Assembly (NCBI GenBank): GCA_028768525.1
Contig: CP054837.1
Location: forward strand, 2,451,001-2,515,000
DNA length: 64,000 bases
From: Desulfobacter sp.
GTDB taxonomy: Bacteria > Desulfobacterota > Desulfobacteria > Desulfobacterales > Desulfobacteraceae
Direction of reading: 5' to 3'
Below, piece after piece: positions 16,418 to 24,925 of this stretch. Below the pieces are notes generated by a model. It was given only the letters and a program-made list of their open reading frames with translations. It did not search any database and was not told the DNA's origin. A program made the translations under genes and the position numbers. Numbering within the stretch: position 1 is the stretch's first letter; each line of letters opens with the position of its first letter.

Positions 16418-17119
16418 ATGAAAAAACAAGGGCAGCAAACGAAAATGACACCTCGGTTGAATGTTTTATCACTGCGGGAGCAGGTCTATGAATATCTCAG
16501 GAATGAGATGATCACAGGCGGCCTGGTTCCGGGTTCAACCATCAATCTGAACCGCATTGCGGAACAGCTGGGCATCAGCAAGACCCCGCTTCGGGACGCG
16601 CTGATCCACCTGGAGCTGGAAGGATTTGTCTCCATCCTGCCCCGGCGTGGCGTCATGGTCAATCTCCTCTCCCTTGAAGATGTAAAACATGCCTACGGCA
16701 GCATCGGCATCATCGAAGCTGCCATTGTTCAGGACTGCTTTGACAGAATCACCCCCTCCCATATTTCCCGGCTGGAGCGGCTGAACGAGCAGATGCGCAA
16801 GGACATTAAAATGGATGATTTTTCCAGCCTGTTCAAAACGAATCTGGCCTTCCACGACGTTGTCAACACCTTGTCCGACAACCCCCTGCTGGAAAAATTC
16901 ATCTCGCCCATCAAGCATCGGCTTTACGACTTCCAGGGACAAAGCTATATCCCGGCCTGGGAACTGAGGAACTGTGACGAACATGACCAATATATTCACG
17001 CCCTGAAACAGGGCATCCCCGGGGAGGCGGCCCGGGTGCTCAAGGATATCCACTGGTCATATGATGTGCAGAAAGATTTTATCAAGCAATTTTACGCCAT
17101 GTCGGAGAACAGTTCCTAA
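16418..17119 (+). CDS. GntR-family regulator with FCD domain
   Basis: A 233-residue regulator. The GntR winged helix is at about 15-80 (LREQVYEYLRNEMITGG, IAEQLGISKTPLRDALIHLE, LPRRGVMV). It is followed by an all-helical FCD ligand domain at about 90-220 with candidate metal/acid ligands in FKTNLAFHDVV and CDEHDQYIHAL. FCD regulators usually sense carboxylic acids. The acetate kinase gene starts 54 bases downstream on the same strand, so the pair likely forms one unit controlled by this protein. The start ATG at 16418 has a poor ribosome site; a second ATG ten codons later is possible. Confidence 0.88.
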   Translation: MKKQGQQTKMTPRLNVLSLREQVYEYLRNEMITGGLVPGSTINLNRIAEQLGISKTPLRDALIHLELEGFVSILPRRGVMVNLLSLEDVKHAYGSIGIIEAAIVQDCFDRITPSHISRLERLNEQMRKDIKMDDFSSLFKTNLAFHDVVNTLSDNPLLEKFISPIKHRLYDFQGQSYIPAWELRNCDEHDQYIHALKQGIPGEAARVLKDIHWSYDVQKDFIKQFYAMSENSS

Positions 17120-17173
17120 ACCGTTCCGGCAGACCACCGTTTTAAACAAATTCAACACAATTTAGGAAAAACC

Positions 17174-18352
17174 ATGAATATTTTGATCATCAATACGGGA
17201 TCCTCATCCCTGAAGTACCAGCTTTTCGATATGGACCAGGACGCAGTGCTGTTGGGCGGCGTTGTTGAGCGCATCGGCGAAGAAGAAGGGGTGCTCACCC
17301 ATAAAACCTACAGCGGCGAAGAGGAAACCAAGGAAAAATTCACCCGGCCCATCCCCGACCACCAGGCAGCCATGCACCAGGTCACCGAGCTGATCACCCA
17401 GGAAATCGACGCCGTGGGCCACCGGGTGGTTCAGGGCGGCGAATCCTTCAAGGAAGCCACCCTGATCACAGAGGATGTAAAAAAGGCCATTGAAGCCAAC
17501 AACCCCCTGGCCCCCCTGCACAATCCCCCCAACCTCATCGGCATCCGCGTGGCCGAGGAACTCTTCCCGGGAAAACCCCAGGTGGCGGTGTTCGACACCA
17601 ACTTCCACCAGACCATTCCCCAGAAGGCCTTCCTCTACGCCCTGCCCTATGAATACTACACCGACCACAAGGTCAGAAAATACGGGTTCCACGGCACCTC
17701 CCACAAATATGTGGCCAAAGAAACCGCCCGCCTCATGGGCAAAAAACCCGAAGAACTGAACCTCATCACCCTGCACCTGGGCAACGGCTGCTCCATCTGC
17801 GCCGTCGAAAAAGGGGAGTGCAAGGATACCTCCATGGGCATGACCCCCCTGGCCGGCGTCATGATGGGCACCCGCTGCGGCGACCTGGATCCCGCGATCT
17901 TCGGCTACCTCATGGACAATACCGGCCTGACCCAGAAGGAAATGGACGAGGTACTGAACAAAAAATCCGGCCTCAAGGGCATCTGCGGATATAACGATTT
18001 CAGGGACATCCATGCCAAGGCCGCCCAGGGCGACAAAAATGCCGCCCTGGCCGTTGAGATGTTCTGCTACCAGATCAAAAAATACATCGGCGCGTACTGC
18101 GCGGTGCTCGGCCGGGTGGATGCCCTGGTTTTCACCGCCGGCGTCGGTGAAAACGATGACGTCGTCCGTCCCAAGGCCCTGGAAGGCCTGGACTTCCTGG
18201 GGATTGAAATTGACATGGAAAAGAACAACACCAGAGATTCCGAACCCCACACCATCACCACCGAAAAGAGCCGGATTCCGGTCTGGGTGGTGCCCACGGA
18301 TGAAGAGCGTCAGATTGCCGTTGAAACAGCCGAAGTGCTGGCCAAGGCTTAA
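17174..18352 (+). CDS. ackA: Acetate kinase
   Basis: A 392-residue acetate kinase (acetyl phosphate + ADP to acetate + ATP, reversible). The N-terminal nucleotide fold starts MNILIINTGSSSLKYQLF with the conserved Asn7. Other family blocks are GHRVVQGGE at about 80, KYGFHGTSHKYVA at about 172, HLGNGCSICAV and DTSMGMTPLAGVMMGTRCGD at about 220-237, and FTAGVGEND near 320. The length is normal. TTAGGAA precedes the ATG. No phosphotransacetylase gene adjoins it, which is the usual partner, so acetyl phosphate must come from a pta elsewhere. A strong terminator follows. Together with the acetyl-CoA hydrolase it links acetyl-CoA and acetate pools. Confidence 0.96.
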   Translation: MNILIINTGSSSLKYQLFDMDQDAVLLGGVVERIGEEEGVLTHKTYSGEEETKEKFTRPIPDHQAAMHQVTELITQEIDAVGHRVVQGGESFKEATLITEDVKKAIEANNPLAPLHNPPNLIGIRVAEELFPGKPQVAVFDTNFHQTIPQKAFLYALPYEYYTDHKVRKYGFHGTSHKYVAKETARLMGKKPEELNLITLHLGNGCSICAVEKGECKDTSMGMTPLAGVMMGTRCGDLDPAIFGYLMDNTGLTQKEMDEVLNKKSGLKGICGYNDFRDIHAKAAQGDKNAALAVEMFCYQIKKYIGAYCAVLGRVDALVFTAGVGENDDVVRPKALEGLDFLGIEIDMEKNNTRDSEPHTITTEKSRIPVWVVPTDEERQIAVETAEVLAKA

Positions 18353-18379
18353 CCTGAACGGTCTTTAACGAAATCCCTG

Positions 18380-18418
18380 CGGCAGCCGGTGCCCCGTGTA
18401 CCGGCTGCCGTTTCTATT
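18380..18418. terminator. Strong terminator between ackA and the MBL gene
   Basis: CGGCAGCCGGT and ACCGGCTGCCG form a perfect 11-bp stem with a 9-base loop, followed by TTTCTATT. It lies between two convergent genes and may serve both strands. Confidence 0.88.
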
Positions 18419-18430
18419 CCTCCCCCCGGT

Positions 18431-19192
18431 TTATAACCGCATCATATCCCGGGCAACCACTACCTTTCCGGCGAAATTCATCCTTGCCTGCCCCGCAATG
18501 TCCTCGTTGTCGCAGGCCGGATAAAGATGGGTGAGCACCAGGACGGCAGCCCCGGCCTTCCGGGCGGCCCTGGCGGCCAGGCCCGGGGTGAGGTGGCCGG
18601 GCACCTTCATCCGGTCGGGCATGGCCGACTCGCATATCAGTATATCGGCCTTTTCAGCCAGTACCGGCAGGGTCTTTGTTTCATCGGTATCCCCTGAATA
18701 AACCATGGAGAATCCTGTGGCATCGGTGAACCGGAACCCCATGCTTTCCGGCTTATGGGCCATGGGCATATGCCTCAGCCGGATGCCGGGCAGGTCAATA
18801 CCGCCGCTGCCGGACAACTCTATCATATCAAAAATATCCCCGGGCATGTCCAGGGTATGGCCGAAGGCATTGTTCACACCGGCGAACCATTCCCCAAGGC
18901 CCGGCCCCCCGATCAGGGTCAGCTTCTTTTTCCGGGTAAATTCAGGGTATTTTGTAGCAAACAGCAGGGGGGCCAGGTCGGCGCAGTGATCCAGGTGGAA
19001 ATGGCTCAGACAGATTGCATCGATTTCATCGGGGTCCAGCCCCGCCCTGAGTACCTGCCCCATGATGCCGGGCCCCACATCGGCAAGGATATTGAATCCC
19101 CGGAACCCAAGCAGCACGGAGCATGGGAAACGGTTTAAATCGGGTACACATGTCCCGGAACCCAGAATCCTGATTTCCATTCGTCCATCCAT
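18431..19192 (-). CDS. MBL-fold metallo-hydrolase (RNase Z-like subgroup)
   Basis: A 253-residue soluble protein of the metallo-beta-lactamase fold. The metal motif LSHFHLDHCAD is at about 61-71. Further metal ligands are the His of PMAHKPES at about 146, the Asp in VYSGDTDET at about 170, and the His in LTHLYP near 220. The SGDT and ESAMPDRMKVPGHLTP segments are typical of the RNase Z/AtsA-type branch, but the tRNase Z exosite is absent, so a small-molecule or phosphodiester substrate is more likely. The start at 19192 has AAGGAGG six bases away. The M24 peptidase homologue lies 11 bases upstream on the same strand, so the two form an operon. Confidence 0.85.
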   Translation of the reverse strand: MDGRMEIRILGSGTCVPDLNRFPCSVLLGFRGFNILADVGPGIMGQVLRAGLDPDEIDAICLSHFHLDHCADLAPLLFATKYPEFTRKKKLTLIGGPGLGEWFAGVNNAFGHTLDMPGDIFDMIELSGSGGIDLPGIRLRHMPMAHKPESMGFRFTDATGFSMVYSGDTDETKTLPVLAEKADILICESAMPDRMKVPGHLTPGLAARAARKAGAAVLVLTHLYPACDNEDIAGQARMNFAGKVVVARDMMRL

Positions 19193-19203
19193 GGGCGCCC
19201 TCC

Positions 19204-20409
19204 TTAAACCTGAAAAATCTGATTAGGGGTCCGGCTTAGAAACCGGCTTCCGTTCTCCGTTACCCGGATGACACTTTCAACCCCTGCGGCAAACCGGTCC
19301 TTGAAAATAAACTTGGGCGCCACGGCGAATACCATCCCCGGGGCCAGTTCTCCGGCCCGGCCCTTTGCCAGCATGGGGTTTTCCACCAGTTCCACTCCGA
19401 TGCCGTGGCCCACGGACCGGGATTTGTCCCCCGGCAATCCCAGGAACTGGTCTGAAAACCCTGTCTGTCCGGCCAGTTCCACGGCCTCCCGGAATATTTG
19501 CCTTATGGGTACCCCTGGCTTCATGGCGGCCCTGAGCCCCTCCAGGATCTCAATGGCAGCCAGGCCTGCGGCCTCGGCCCGGCTGTCAATTTTTCCCAGG
19601 GCGAACATCCGGGCCTCGTCCATGTGGTAGCCGTTGACCATGGTGACAAAATCAATGAGCACCGGTTCATTCTCCTCAATGGGTTTAGGCCCGGCCCCAA
19701 AGGGATAAGCCGTGCACGGCCCGGTTCCGCATACCGGAGACGGCAGAGCACCGGGAAGCCCTCCCGAGGCCCCGGAGGTAATGTGACCGGTAAATCCTTC
19801 AGCCCTGTAGTGCCGCATCTGAATCTGTCCCGAATGGCCCAGCGTCCGGGCAAAGGCTTCCATCCGGCCGGCAAAATCCGTCTCCCTCTCCCCGGGGGCA
19901 AGGTTGGCCGATGCAAAGGCAAAGACCTGGCTGCACACCTCTGCCACCCCTTCCATCACCCGGATTTCATATTCTGTTTTTATTGACCGGCAGGCTTCAA
20001 TAAGGGGGGTGGCATCCATAAAAGCGGTGCCGTAAAACAGGGACTGGTAAAACTTGAAATCCTTCACAGGCACCAGATCGTAAGCCAGTCCCATTTTCCC
20101 GGGCAGTCTGCCGTGGCTGTCCCTGATGATGTCCGGAATTTCAGTTACGGAGCGGACCGGTATAATATTGTCAAAGGGACATTCCCTCACCGCCCGGGGC
20201 AGGTAGCGTTTGACAAACACCCTGGGCTCATGGTCTAGGGGCACATAAAGCCAGGCCTCCTGCCCGGTTCCGGTGAAATAATAGTAATCCGGCCGGTGGG
20301 TAATGAATACCGCATCCAGCCCGGCCCCGGCCATCCGTTGTTTCAGGGAATCAATTCGGAATAAAATCTCTTCTTCAGGTATAAGATCCTGGAATGCGAA
20401 CTCAATCAT
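19204..20409 (-). CDS. M24-family (Xaa-Pro aminopeptidase-like) protein with an altered metal site
   Basis: A 401-residue protein of the creatinase/prolidase group. A creatinase N-domain covers about 15-150 (GLDAVFITHRPDYYYFTGT), followed by the pita-bread domain. Of the five metal ligands I can see both Asp residues (VLIDFVTMVNGYHMDEARMF), the His in SVGHGIGVELVE and the last Glu in AGVESVIRV. The Glu normally in the EPG motif is replaced: the segment reads GMVFAVAPKFIF. One metal site may therefore be weak or lost, and a non-peptidase role is possible, as for creatinase. I start at the ATG at 20409, which matches family starts; an ATG 12 codons earlier also exists. It is paired with the downstream MBL hydrolase. 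Confidence 0.82.
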   Translation of the reverse strand: MIEFAFQDLIPEEEILFRIDSLKQRMAGAGLDAVFITHRPDYYYFTGTGQEAWLYVPLDHEPRVFVKRYLPRAVRECPFDNIIPVRSVTEIPDIIRDSHGRLPGKMGLAYDLVPVKDFKFYQSLFYGTAFMDATPLIEACRSIKTEYEIRVMEGVAEVCSQVFAFASANLAPGERETDFAGRMEAFARTLGHSGQIQMRHYRAEGFTGHITSGASGGLPGALPSPVCGTGPCTAYPFGAGPKPIEENEPVLIDFVTMVNGYHMDEARMFALGKIDSRAEAAGLAAIEILEGLRAAMKPGVPIRQIFREAVELAGQTGFSDQFLGLPGDKSRSVGHGIGVELVENPMLAKGRAGELAPGMVFAVAPKFIFKDRFAAGVESVIRVTENGSRFLSRTPNQIFQV

Positions 20410-20560
20410 TGGAATACCGCCGGCAAAAATTATTATGAATGGCATTAAATACCCATATCTTTGCCTCTTCTGTCAAGGAAAGACCGCACGGAAACGGCTA
20501 GGATACAATTAGGATTGTTAACGGGCTAAAATGAACCGATCGCCGGCAATTAGTTTTTCC

Positions 20561-20590
20561 TTGACAGCCATGAGAATCGGCTTGTATCAT
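20561..20590 (+). promoter_or_regulatory. Sigma-70 promoter for the REC-HD-GYP gene
   Basis: TTGACA (20561-20566), an 18-base spacer and TATCAT (20585-20590), 66 bases before the start codon. Confidence 0.7.
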
Positions 20591-20655
20591 TTCAATAATA
20601 TCCAAACGAATAGATGCGTCCATCGTTTCATCTTTTTTTAAATCGGATGAGGAAT

Positions 20656-21783
20656 ATGTCAAAGCCACCCGGAAATAATCCTGCAGGCCCGGCGGTATTT
20701 CCCGCCGGAAAAAATAAGGATTCCCCTTCCAGCACCCATATCCTGATCGTGGATGATGAGCAGTCCATTCTGGATCTTTTCCAGAGGGCCATGAAAGTGG
20801 CGGGCCATGAATGCACGGTAACGTCCAGCGGCAAGGCCGCCCTGGAGATCCTCGGCCAGACCGATGTGGATGTGGTCATCACGGACATCAATATGCCGGA
20901 AATGGACGGCATTGAACTGGCATCCACCGTCTTTAAACAGTTTTCAGCAGATGTGATTGTCATGACCGGCCAGGTCAGGGGATACCAGTACGACGAAATC
21001 ATCAATATCGGTGCCAGCGATTTTGTTGAAAAACCCTTTTCCATCCAGGAGATCATTCTCCGCATCCGCAGGGTGCTCAGGGAACGGCAGCTCAAGGAAG
21101 CGGCAAAGGCCTCCCATGCCAAACTCAAACAGGCCTACCTGGATTCCATCCACCGCCTGGTCATGGCCTCTGAATTCAAGGATGAGGACACCGGCGACCA
21201 TATCATCCGCATCGGCGAATACGCCTCGTTCATGGCGAAAAAACTGGGAATGGATGAACAATATATAGAAATTATCGGGTATGCCGCCCCCATGCACGAC
21301 GTGGGGAAAATAGGCATTCCCGATAAAATCCTTCTCAAACCGGGCAAGCTTACCCCTGAAGAATTTGATGTCATCAAAAGCCATCCGGCCATCGGCGCTA
21401 AACTATTGTCCAAATCCAGGTCAAAGATTCTTCAGATGGCCGAAGAAATCGCCCTGACCCACCATGAAAAATTCAACGGCAAGGGCTACCCCAATGGGCT
21501 CTCAGGCGACGATATCCCCCTATCCGGACGGATTGTAGCCATTGCCGACACCTTTGACGCTTTGACCTCCAAACGGCCTTACAAAGAACCCTATCCCCCG
21601 GAAATGGTACTGGATATCATACGGCGGGAACGGGGGGAGCACTTTGATCCGGCCATCACGGATATCTTCCTGGAACACTTTGACCACTTCTTATCCATCC
21701 GGGAAAAATTCGGAGAAATCGTTCAGATCACCCTGGAAGATTTCACCCTCAGCGAACGGGACAAAGATAACCTGAGCACATGA
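20656..21783 (+). CDS. Response regulator with HD-GYP phosphodiesterase domain
   Basis: A 375-residue protein. After a short Pro/Asn-rich leader, a receiver domain covers about 30-145 (ILIVDDEQSILDLFQ, phospho-Asp in DVVITDINMPEMDG, Lys in FVEKPFS). A coiled linker leads to an HD-GYP domain at about 185-360. The metal and signature residues are intact: GDHIIRIGEY, HDVGKIGIPDKIL, the His of SHPAIG, and HHEKFNGKGYPNGLSG. It should hydrolyse c-di-GMP under phosphorylation control (RpfG-like). I start at the ATG at 20656, with GATGAGG just ahead; a longer form from 20614 has no ribosome site. No kinase gene adjoins. Confidence 0.93.
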   Translation: MSKPPGNNPAGPAVFPAGKNKDSPSSTHILIVDDEQSILDLFQRAMKVAGHECTVTSSGKAALEILGQTDVDVVITDINMPEMDGIELASTVFKQFSADVIVMTGQVRGYQYDEIINIGASDFVEKPFSIQEIILRIRRVLRERQLKEAAKASHAKLKQAYLDSIHRLVMASEFKDEDTGDHIIRIGEYASFMAKKLGMDEQYIEIIGYAAPMHDVGKIGIPDKILLKPGKLTPEEFDVIKSHPAIGAKLLSKSRSKILQMAEEIALTHHEKFNGKGYPNGLSGDDIPLSGRIVAIADTFDALTSKRPYKEPYPPEMVLDIIRRERGEHFDPAITDIFLEHFDHFLSIREKFGEIVQITLEDFTLSERDKDNLST

Positions 21784-21817
21784 TTTCCAATCCCCGGGAT
21801 GCGCCGAAGGTTCCCAT

Positions 21818-21845
21818 TTGACAATTTAAATTTCCGGCTTATCTT
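21818..21845 (+). promoter_or_regulatory. Sigma-70 promoter for the cyclophilin gene
   Basis: TTGACA (21818-21823), a 16-base spacer and TATCTT (21840-21845), 35 bases before the start codon. Confidence 0.65.
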
Positions 21846-21880
21846 GAAACAAATTTTTTTAAACCATAAGGAGAAGACAT

Positions 21881-22411
21881 ATGGCAGACCTCACCGCAGT
21901 AATGGAAACCTCCAAGGGAACCATCAACCTGACGCTTTTTGCAGACAAAACCCCCACCACCGTAGCCAACTTCGTCAACCTGGCCAAACGGGAATACTAC
22001 AACGGCCTGAAGTTCCACCGGGTCATCGCCGACTTCATGGTCCAGGGCGGGTGCCCTTACGGCAACGGCATGGGCGGCCCGGGCTATGATTTTGAAGATG
22101 AATTCAAAAAAGACCTGAAGCACGACAAACCCGGCATCCTCTCCATGGCCAACGCAGGCCCCGGCACCAACGGCAGCCAGTTTTTCATCACCCATGTGCC
22201 CACCCCGCATCTGGACGGAATGCACACCGTATTCGGCCAGGTGGTATCCGAAGAAGACCAGAAAGTGGTGGACAGCATTGCCCAGGGAGATACCATTGAA
22301 AGCGTCACCATCAAAGGCAACGTCGGTGCCCTGGTGAAAAAGGTCAAACCGAAACTGGACGAATGGAACAAAAAAATCAACAAAGCCTTCCCCTCGCTTC
22401 CCAAAGCTTAG
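21881..22411 (+). CDS. Cyclophilin-type peptidyl-prolyl cis-trans isomerase
   Basis: A 176-residue cytoplasmic cyclophilin; there is no signal peptide. Active-site blocks are in order: LKFHRVIADFMVQGGCPYG (catalytic Arg and the FMVQGG loop) at about 47-65, GPGYDFEDEF, LSMANAGPGTNGSQFFITH at about 87-105, and LDGMHTVFGQV at about 110-120. It has the length of small bacterial PpiB proteins plus a lysine-rich C-terminal tail (KPKLDEWNKKINKAFPSL). It catalyses proline isomerisation in folding proteins. AAGGAG precedes the ATG, and a strong terminator follows, so it is a one-gene unit. Confidence 0.94.
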   Translation: MADLTAVMETSKGTINLTLFADKTPTTVANFVNLAKREYYNGLKFHRVIADFMVQGGCPYGNGMGGPGYDFEDEFKKDLKHDKPGILSMANAGPGTNGSQFFITHVPTPHLDGMHTVFGQVVSEEDQKVVDSIAQGDTIESVTIKGNVGALVKKVKPKLDEWNKKINKAFPSLPKA

Positions 22412-22433
22412 AACGCCCTGTTGAAAAAACAGC

Positions 22434-22472
22434 AAAGGCCGGCTGCCACAGCAGCCGGCCTTTAATTTTTTC
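22434..22472. terminator. Terminator after the cyclophilin gene
   Basis: AAAGGCCGGCTGC and GCAGCCGGCCTTT form a perfect 13-bp stem with a 4-base loop, followed by AATTTTTTC. It lies between convergent genes. Confidence 0.92.
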
Positions 22473-22490
22473 AGGTTGTTGTTCTGGGGG

Positions 22491-22877
22491 TCAGGCCAGA
22501 TCCAGGTAAAGCGGAATAGTATGCTGGGAAGAGGTCTCTTCTTCGGTGTCCCCCAGCTGCCAGTTTTTCACCGGCACTCCAGCCGCGTTCATCTTTTCCA
22601 CCATGCCCTTGATATTGATCAGGGGATGGCGTGCAAATACATTGGGCAGGCCGTAGGTCAGGCTGCAGACCAGGCATTTGCCGGGACGCTGGGTCAGGTT
22701 AAAGGCCAGGACAATACGATCACCGGAAAAGGAAACAGGTTCCAGCCTGATGTCATAGGCCCCTTCCGAGGCATCACCGTAAAGGGCGTCAAAGAACTGA
22801 TCGCTTTTTTCCGGCGGTAAAAGGCTGTCTAAAAATTCCTGGGTAATAATGGTATTGAAATCCGTCATCCTTGTCAT
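22491..22877 (-). CDS. Conserved hypothetical protein
   Basis: A 128-residue soluble protein beginning MTRMTDFNTIITQEFLDSLL, with a central RPGKCLVCSLTYGLPNVFAR (about 64-83), HPLINIKGMV and a C-terminal beta-rich part. I recognise it as a protein common in Desulfobacterales that is often carried in databases under the misleading name 'pancreas/duodenum homeobox protein 1'; nothing homeobox-like is present. A CxxC pair (KCLVC) could bind a metal or be redox-active. The role is unknown. It is a single gene ending at the terminator shared with cyclophilin. Either of two close ATGs (22877 or 22868) could be the start. Confidence 0.75.
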   Translation of the reverse strand: MTRMTDFNTIITQEFLDSLLPPEKSDQFFDALYGDASEGAYDIRLEPVSFSGDRIVLAFNLTQRPGKCLVCSLTYGLPNVFARHPLINIKGMVEKMNAAGVPVKNWQLGDTEEETSSQHTIPLYLDLA

Positions 22878-23049
22878 CTATCCTTTATCTCATGATAAAT
22901 TTAAATATTGCATTCCCTTCTATGCTTTCTTTGCCTGAAAATCAAGATCAAAAAGAGAGCACGCCGCGGGCCGCAAGGGCAGCCGGCACTGTAAACCCCT
23001 TTAAAACGCCGGCACTTGAAGCTTTTCAGCGGCCATGGTAGGGATACCC

Positions 23050-23754
23050 ATGCAGGTTTCAATCATCATCCCGGTATACCGGGAGCAGGACAACATTACG
23101 GACACCCTGGCCATCATTTCCAACCAGTTTAAGGCAATGGACCATGAAATCCTCGTGGTGGACGGAGAGCCCGGCGCATCCACCCGGTCCTTTCTAAAAT
23201 CCCGCCACCTGCCGGGGGACACCATCCGCCTGCTCAGTGCCAGCCAGGGCCGGGGCCGCCAGATGAATGCCGGTGCCAAGGCGGCAAAGGGAGATCTTTT
23301 TCTCTTTATCCATGCCGATTCCCACCCCCAAGCAGGCGGGATTGAAAAAATGGTTGAACAATGGCATACACGACCCTCCGACATGTTCTGCGGCGCCTTT
23401 GACCTGGCTATCGATTCCGGGAAACCGATCTTCAGGGTGATTGAGAGGACCGCTTCGCTCAGATCTCGGCTTACCCGGATTCCCTACGGGGACCAGGGGA
23501 TCTTCATGTCCAGGGCTCTGTTTGAGCGGGTGGGGGGATTTCCAGACCGTCCCCTGATGGAAGATGTGGGGCTGATGTCTGCCGTAAAAAAAGCAGGGAT
23601 AAAACCGGTATTCATTCCCCGAAAAATGCTCACCTCAGCCCGGCGGTGGGAAACCAAAGGCGTTGCCTGGGTCACCCTGTCCAACTGGATGTTCATCACC
23701 CTGTACGGCCTGGGTGTCTCCCCGGAAAAACTGGCCCGCATGTATTACAGGTAG
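23050..23754 (+). CDS. Family 2 glycosyltransferase, TIGR04283 ('arsenosugar biosynthesis') type
   Basis: A 234-residue GT-A glycosyltransferase. It starts MQVSIIIPVYREQDNITDTL, has a shortened VDGEP in place of the usual D-G-x-S-x-D stretch at about 38-43, GRGRQMNAGAKAAKGDLFLF, the metal-binding HADS (about 88) instead of DxD, and YGDQGIFMSRALF (about 150). The last two are markers of the TIGR04283 family. The 'arsenosugar' name comes from gene neighbourhoods with the radical-SAM protein ArsS, which is not seen here. TAGGGA precedes the ATG at 23050. The 3' end overlaps that of the convergent TIGR04282-type gene by 10 bases. Confidence 0.85.
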   Translation: MQVSIIIPVYREQDNITDTLAIISNQFKAMDHEILVVDGEPGASTRSFLKSRHLPGDTIRLLSASQGRGRQMNAGAKAAKGDLFLFIHADSHPQAGGIEKMVEQWHTRPSDMFCGAFDLAIDSGKPIFRVIERTASLRSRLTRIPYGDQGIFMSRALFERVGGFPDRPLMEDVGLMSAVKKAGIKPVFIPRKMLTSARRWETKGVAWVTLSNWMFITLYGLGVSPEKLARMYYR

Positions 23755-24422
23755 GGTTGAAGGGACTGAAAATCAGCCAGGGTATCCACATCCTGAAGGG
23801 ACGCGACCTCCCCGTGGGAAAGATTATTTTTACGGCATAATTCAAGGGTGCGGGAAAAAACAGCAGGGGTTCCCCAGTCCACCCCCGCAAAAATTTCAGG
23901 GGAGAAACGCTCCGGCCGGGCGCCGATGAGCCAGTACCCGCCGTCAAGACTTGGCCCCAGGACCACCTCATTTTCGTCAAGGGCGGCAAAGGCATCTTCA
24001 ATGTGTGAGGCACACACCTGGGGTACATCCGAGCCCAGGATCACCGCCTTTTGGGCACCAAAGTCAAAGGCGCGGTCCAGGGCAGCGGCCATGCGTTCCC
24101 CCAGGTCCCGGCCGAACTGGGCCAGATAGGTATATCCATCCCCCAGCCAGTCCCGGACCAGGGCCTTTTTTTCGGCAGGGCAGAAACAAATCCATATTTC
24201 CCTTTTGCCTTCCTCTCTTGCCCATTCATTGGCCGCAAAAAGTACGGCCCTGACAAAGTCTTTGTACAGGGCCAGTGCCCGGTCTTCCCCGACATCCCGG
24301 GCCAGGCGGGTCTTGACCTGCCCGGCTTCGGGTGCCCGGAGAAAAATCAACAGGACATCTTTACTATCGGTTTTTCCGCTATTTTTCAGATTCGATGGGA
24401 TAATCCATCCCTTTCCAGGCAT
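23745..24422 (-). CDS. DUF2064 / TIGR04282 glycosyltransferase-like protein
   Basis: A 225-residue protein with a nucleotide-diphospho-sugar transferase-like fold. Markers are LLIFLRAPEAGQVKTRLARD at about 24-43, LGERMAAALDRAF, AVILGSDVPQV at about 125-135 and VVLGPSLDGGYWLIGA at about 152-167. These define DUF2064, seen as the partner of TIGR04283 glycosyltransferases. Here the partner gene is convergent instead of co-directional. The start at 24422 overlaps the end of the rhodanese gene by 44 bases, so it is expressed with rhodanese and MauE. No ATG occurs further in before the core begins, which supports this start. The substrate is unknown. Confidence 0.82.
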   Translation of the reverse strand: MPGKGWIIPSNLKNSGKTDSKDVLLIFLRAPEAGQVKTRLARDVGEDRALALYKDFVRAVLFAANEWAREEGKREIWICFCPAEKKALVRDWLGDGYTYLAQFGRDLGERMAAALDRAFDFGAQKAVILGSDVPQVCASHIEDAFAALDENEVVLGPSLDGGYWLIGARPERFSPEIFAGVDWGTPAVFSRTLELCRKNNLSHGEVASLQDVDTLADFQSLQPYL

Positions 24423-24915
24423 AGATACCGCCGGAATAGCGATATACGTTTTTATACCCCATTTTTTTGGCCCAGGCAGCGCCGTTGTGGCTCCGGGTGC
24501 ATTTTACAAAACCGCAGTATACAACAATGGTCTTATCCTTGTCGCCACCGAGCAGCGCCTCGTAGTCGGCCTGGCTTTTACCGCCGGTCTCTTTGGCGTC
24601 CCAGGTATCCATATCGGGAATGGGGAAGAGGAACTGCACCGCCCCGGGCACATGGGCTTTTTTATAGCTGGCTTCGTAGGGCATGGTGTCCACAATGACC
24701 ATATCCTTTTTGGCATCTTTCCAGGCCTTAAGCTCATCTGTGGTCACAATGCCGTATCCGCCCCGGGCAATTTCCCGGACCAGTTTTACCGCACCTTTTT
24801 CCTTTTCAACCTCATCCTTGAACTTGCTGCCCAGAAAACCGAATGAGGGAATGGCCAGTACGACGACCATCAAAAAAATAACAGGGGAAATCCGTTTGGA
24901 TACACGACACTTCAT
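24379..24915 (-). CDS. Periplasmic rhodanese-like sulfurtransferase
   Basis: A 178-residue protein with a basic start and hydrophobic stretch (about 8-28) that is a signal peptide or membrane anchor. A single rhodanese domain follows: DMVIVDTMPYEASYKKAHVP at about 71-90, and the active-site loop VVYCGFVKCTRSHNGA at about 131-146 with Cys134 as the persulfide residue. The C-terminal GYKNVYRYSGGIYAWKG is typical. The loop has CGFVKCTRS instead of the common C-R-x-G-x-R, so the substrate may differ. It sits 10 bases downstream of a MauE-type gene and overlaps the DUF2064 gene, which suggests an envelope redox or sulfur-transfer unit. Confidence 0.85.
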   Translation of the reverse strand: MKCRVSKRISPVIFLMVVVLAIPSFGFLGSKFKDEVEKEKGAVKLVREIARGGYGIVTTDELKAWKDAKKDMVIVDTMPYEASYKKAHVPGAVQFLFPIPDMDTWDAKETGGKSQADYEALLGGDKDKTIVVYCGFVKCTRSHNGAAWAKKMGYKNVYRYSGGIYAWKGMDYPIESEK

Positions 24916-24925
24916 TTTTAACTCC

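Noticed and set aside
17204..18250. Long minus-strand frame inside ackA
   Set aside because: No recognisable motif, and the sense frame is an intact acetate kinase.
22491..22877. Reading this gene as a homeobox protein, as database names suggest
   Set aside because: The sequence has no homeodomain pattern; the name is a carried-over annotation error.
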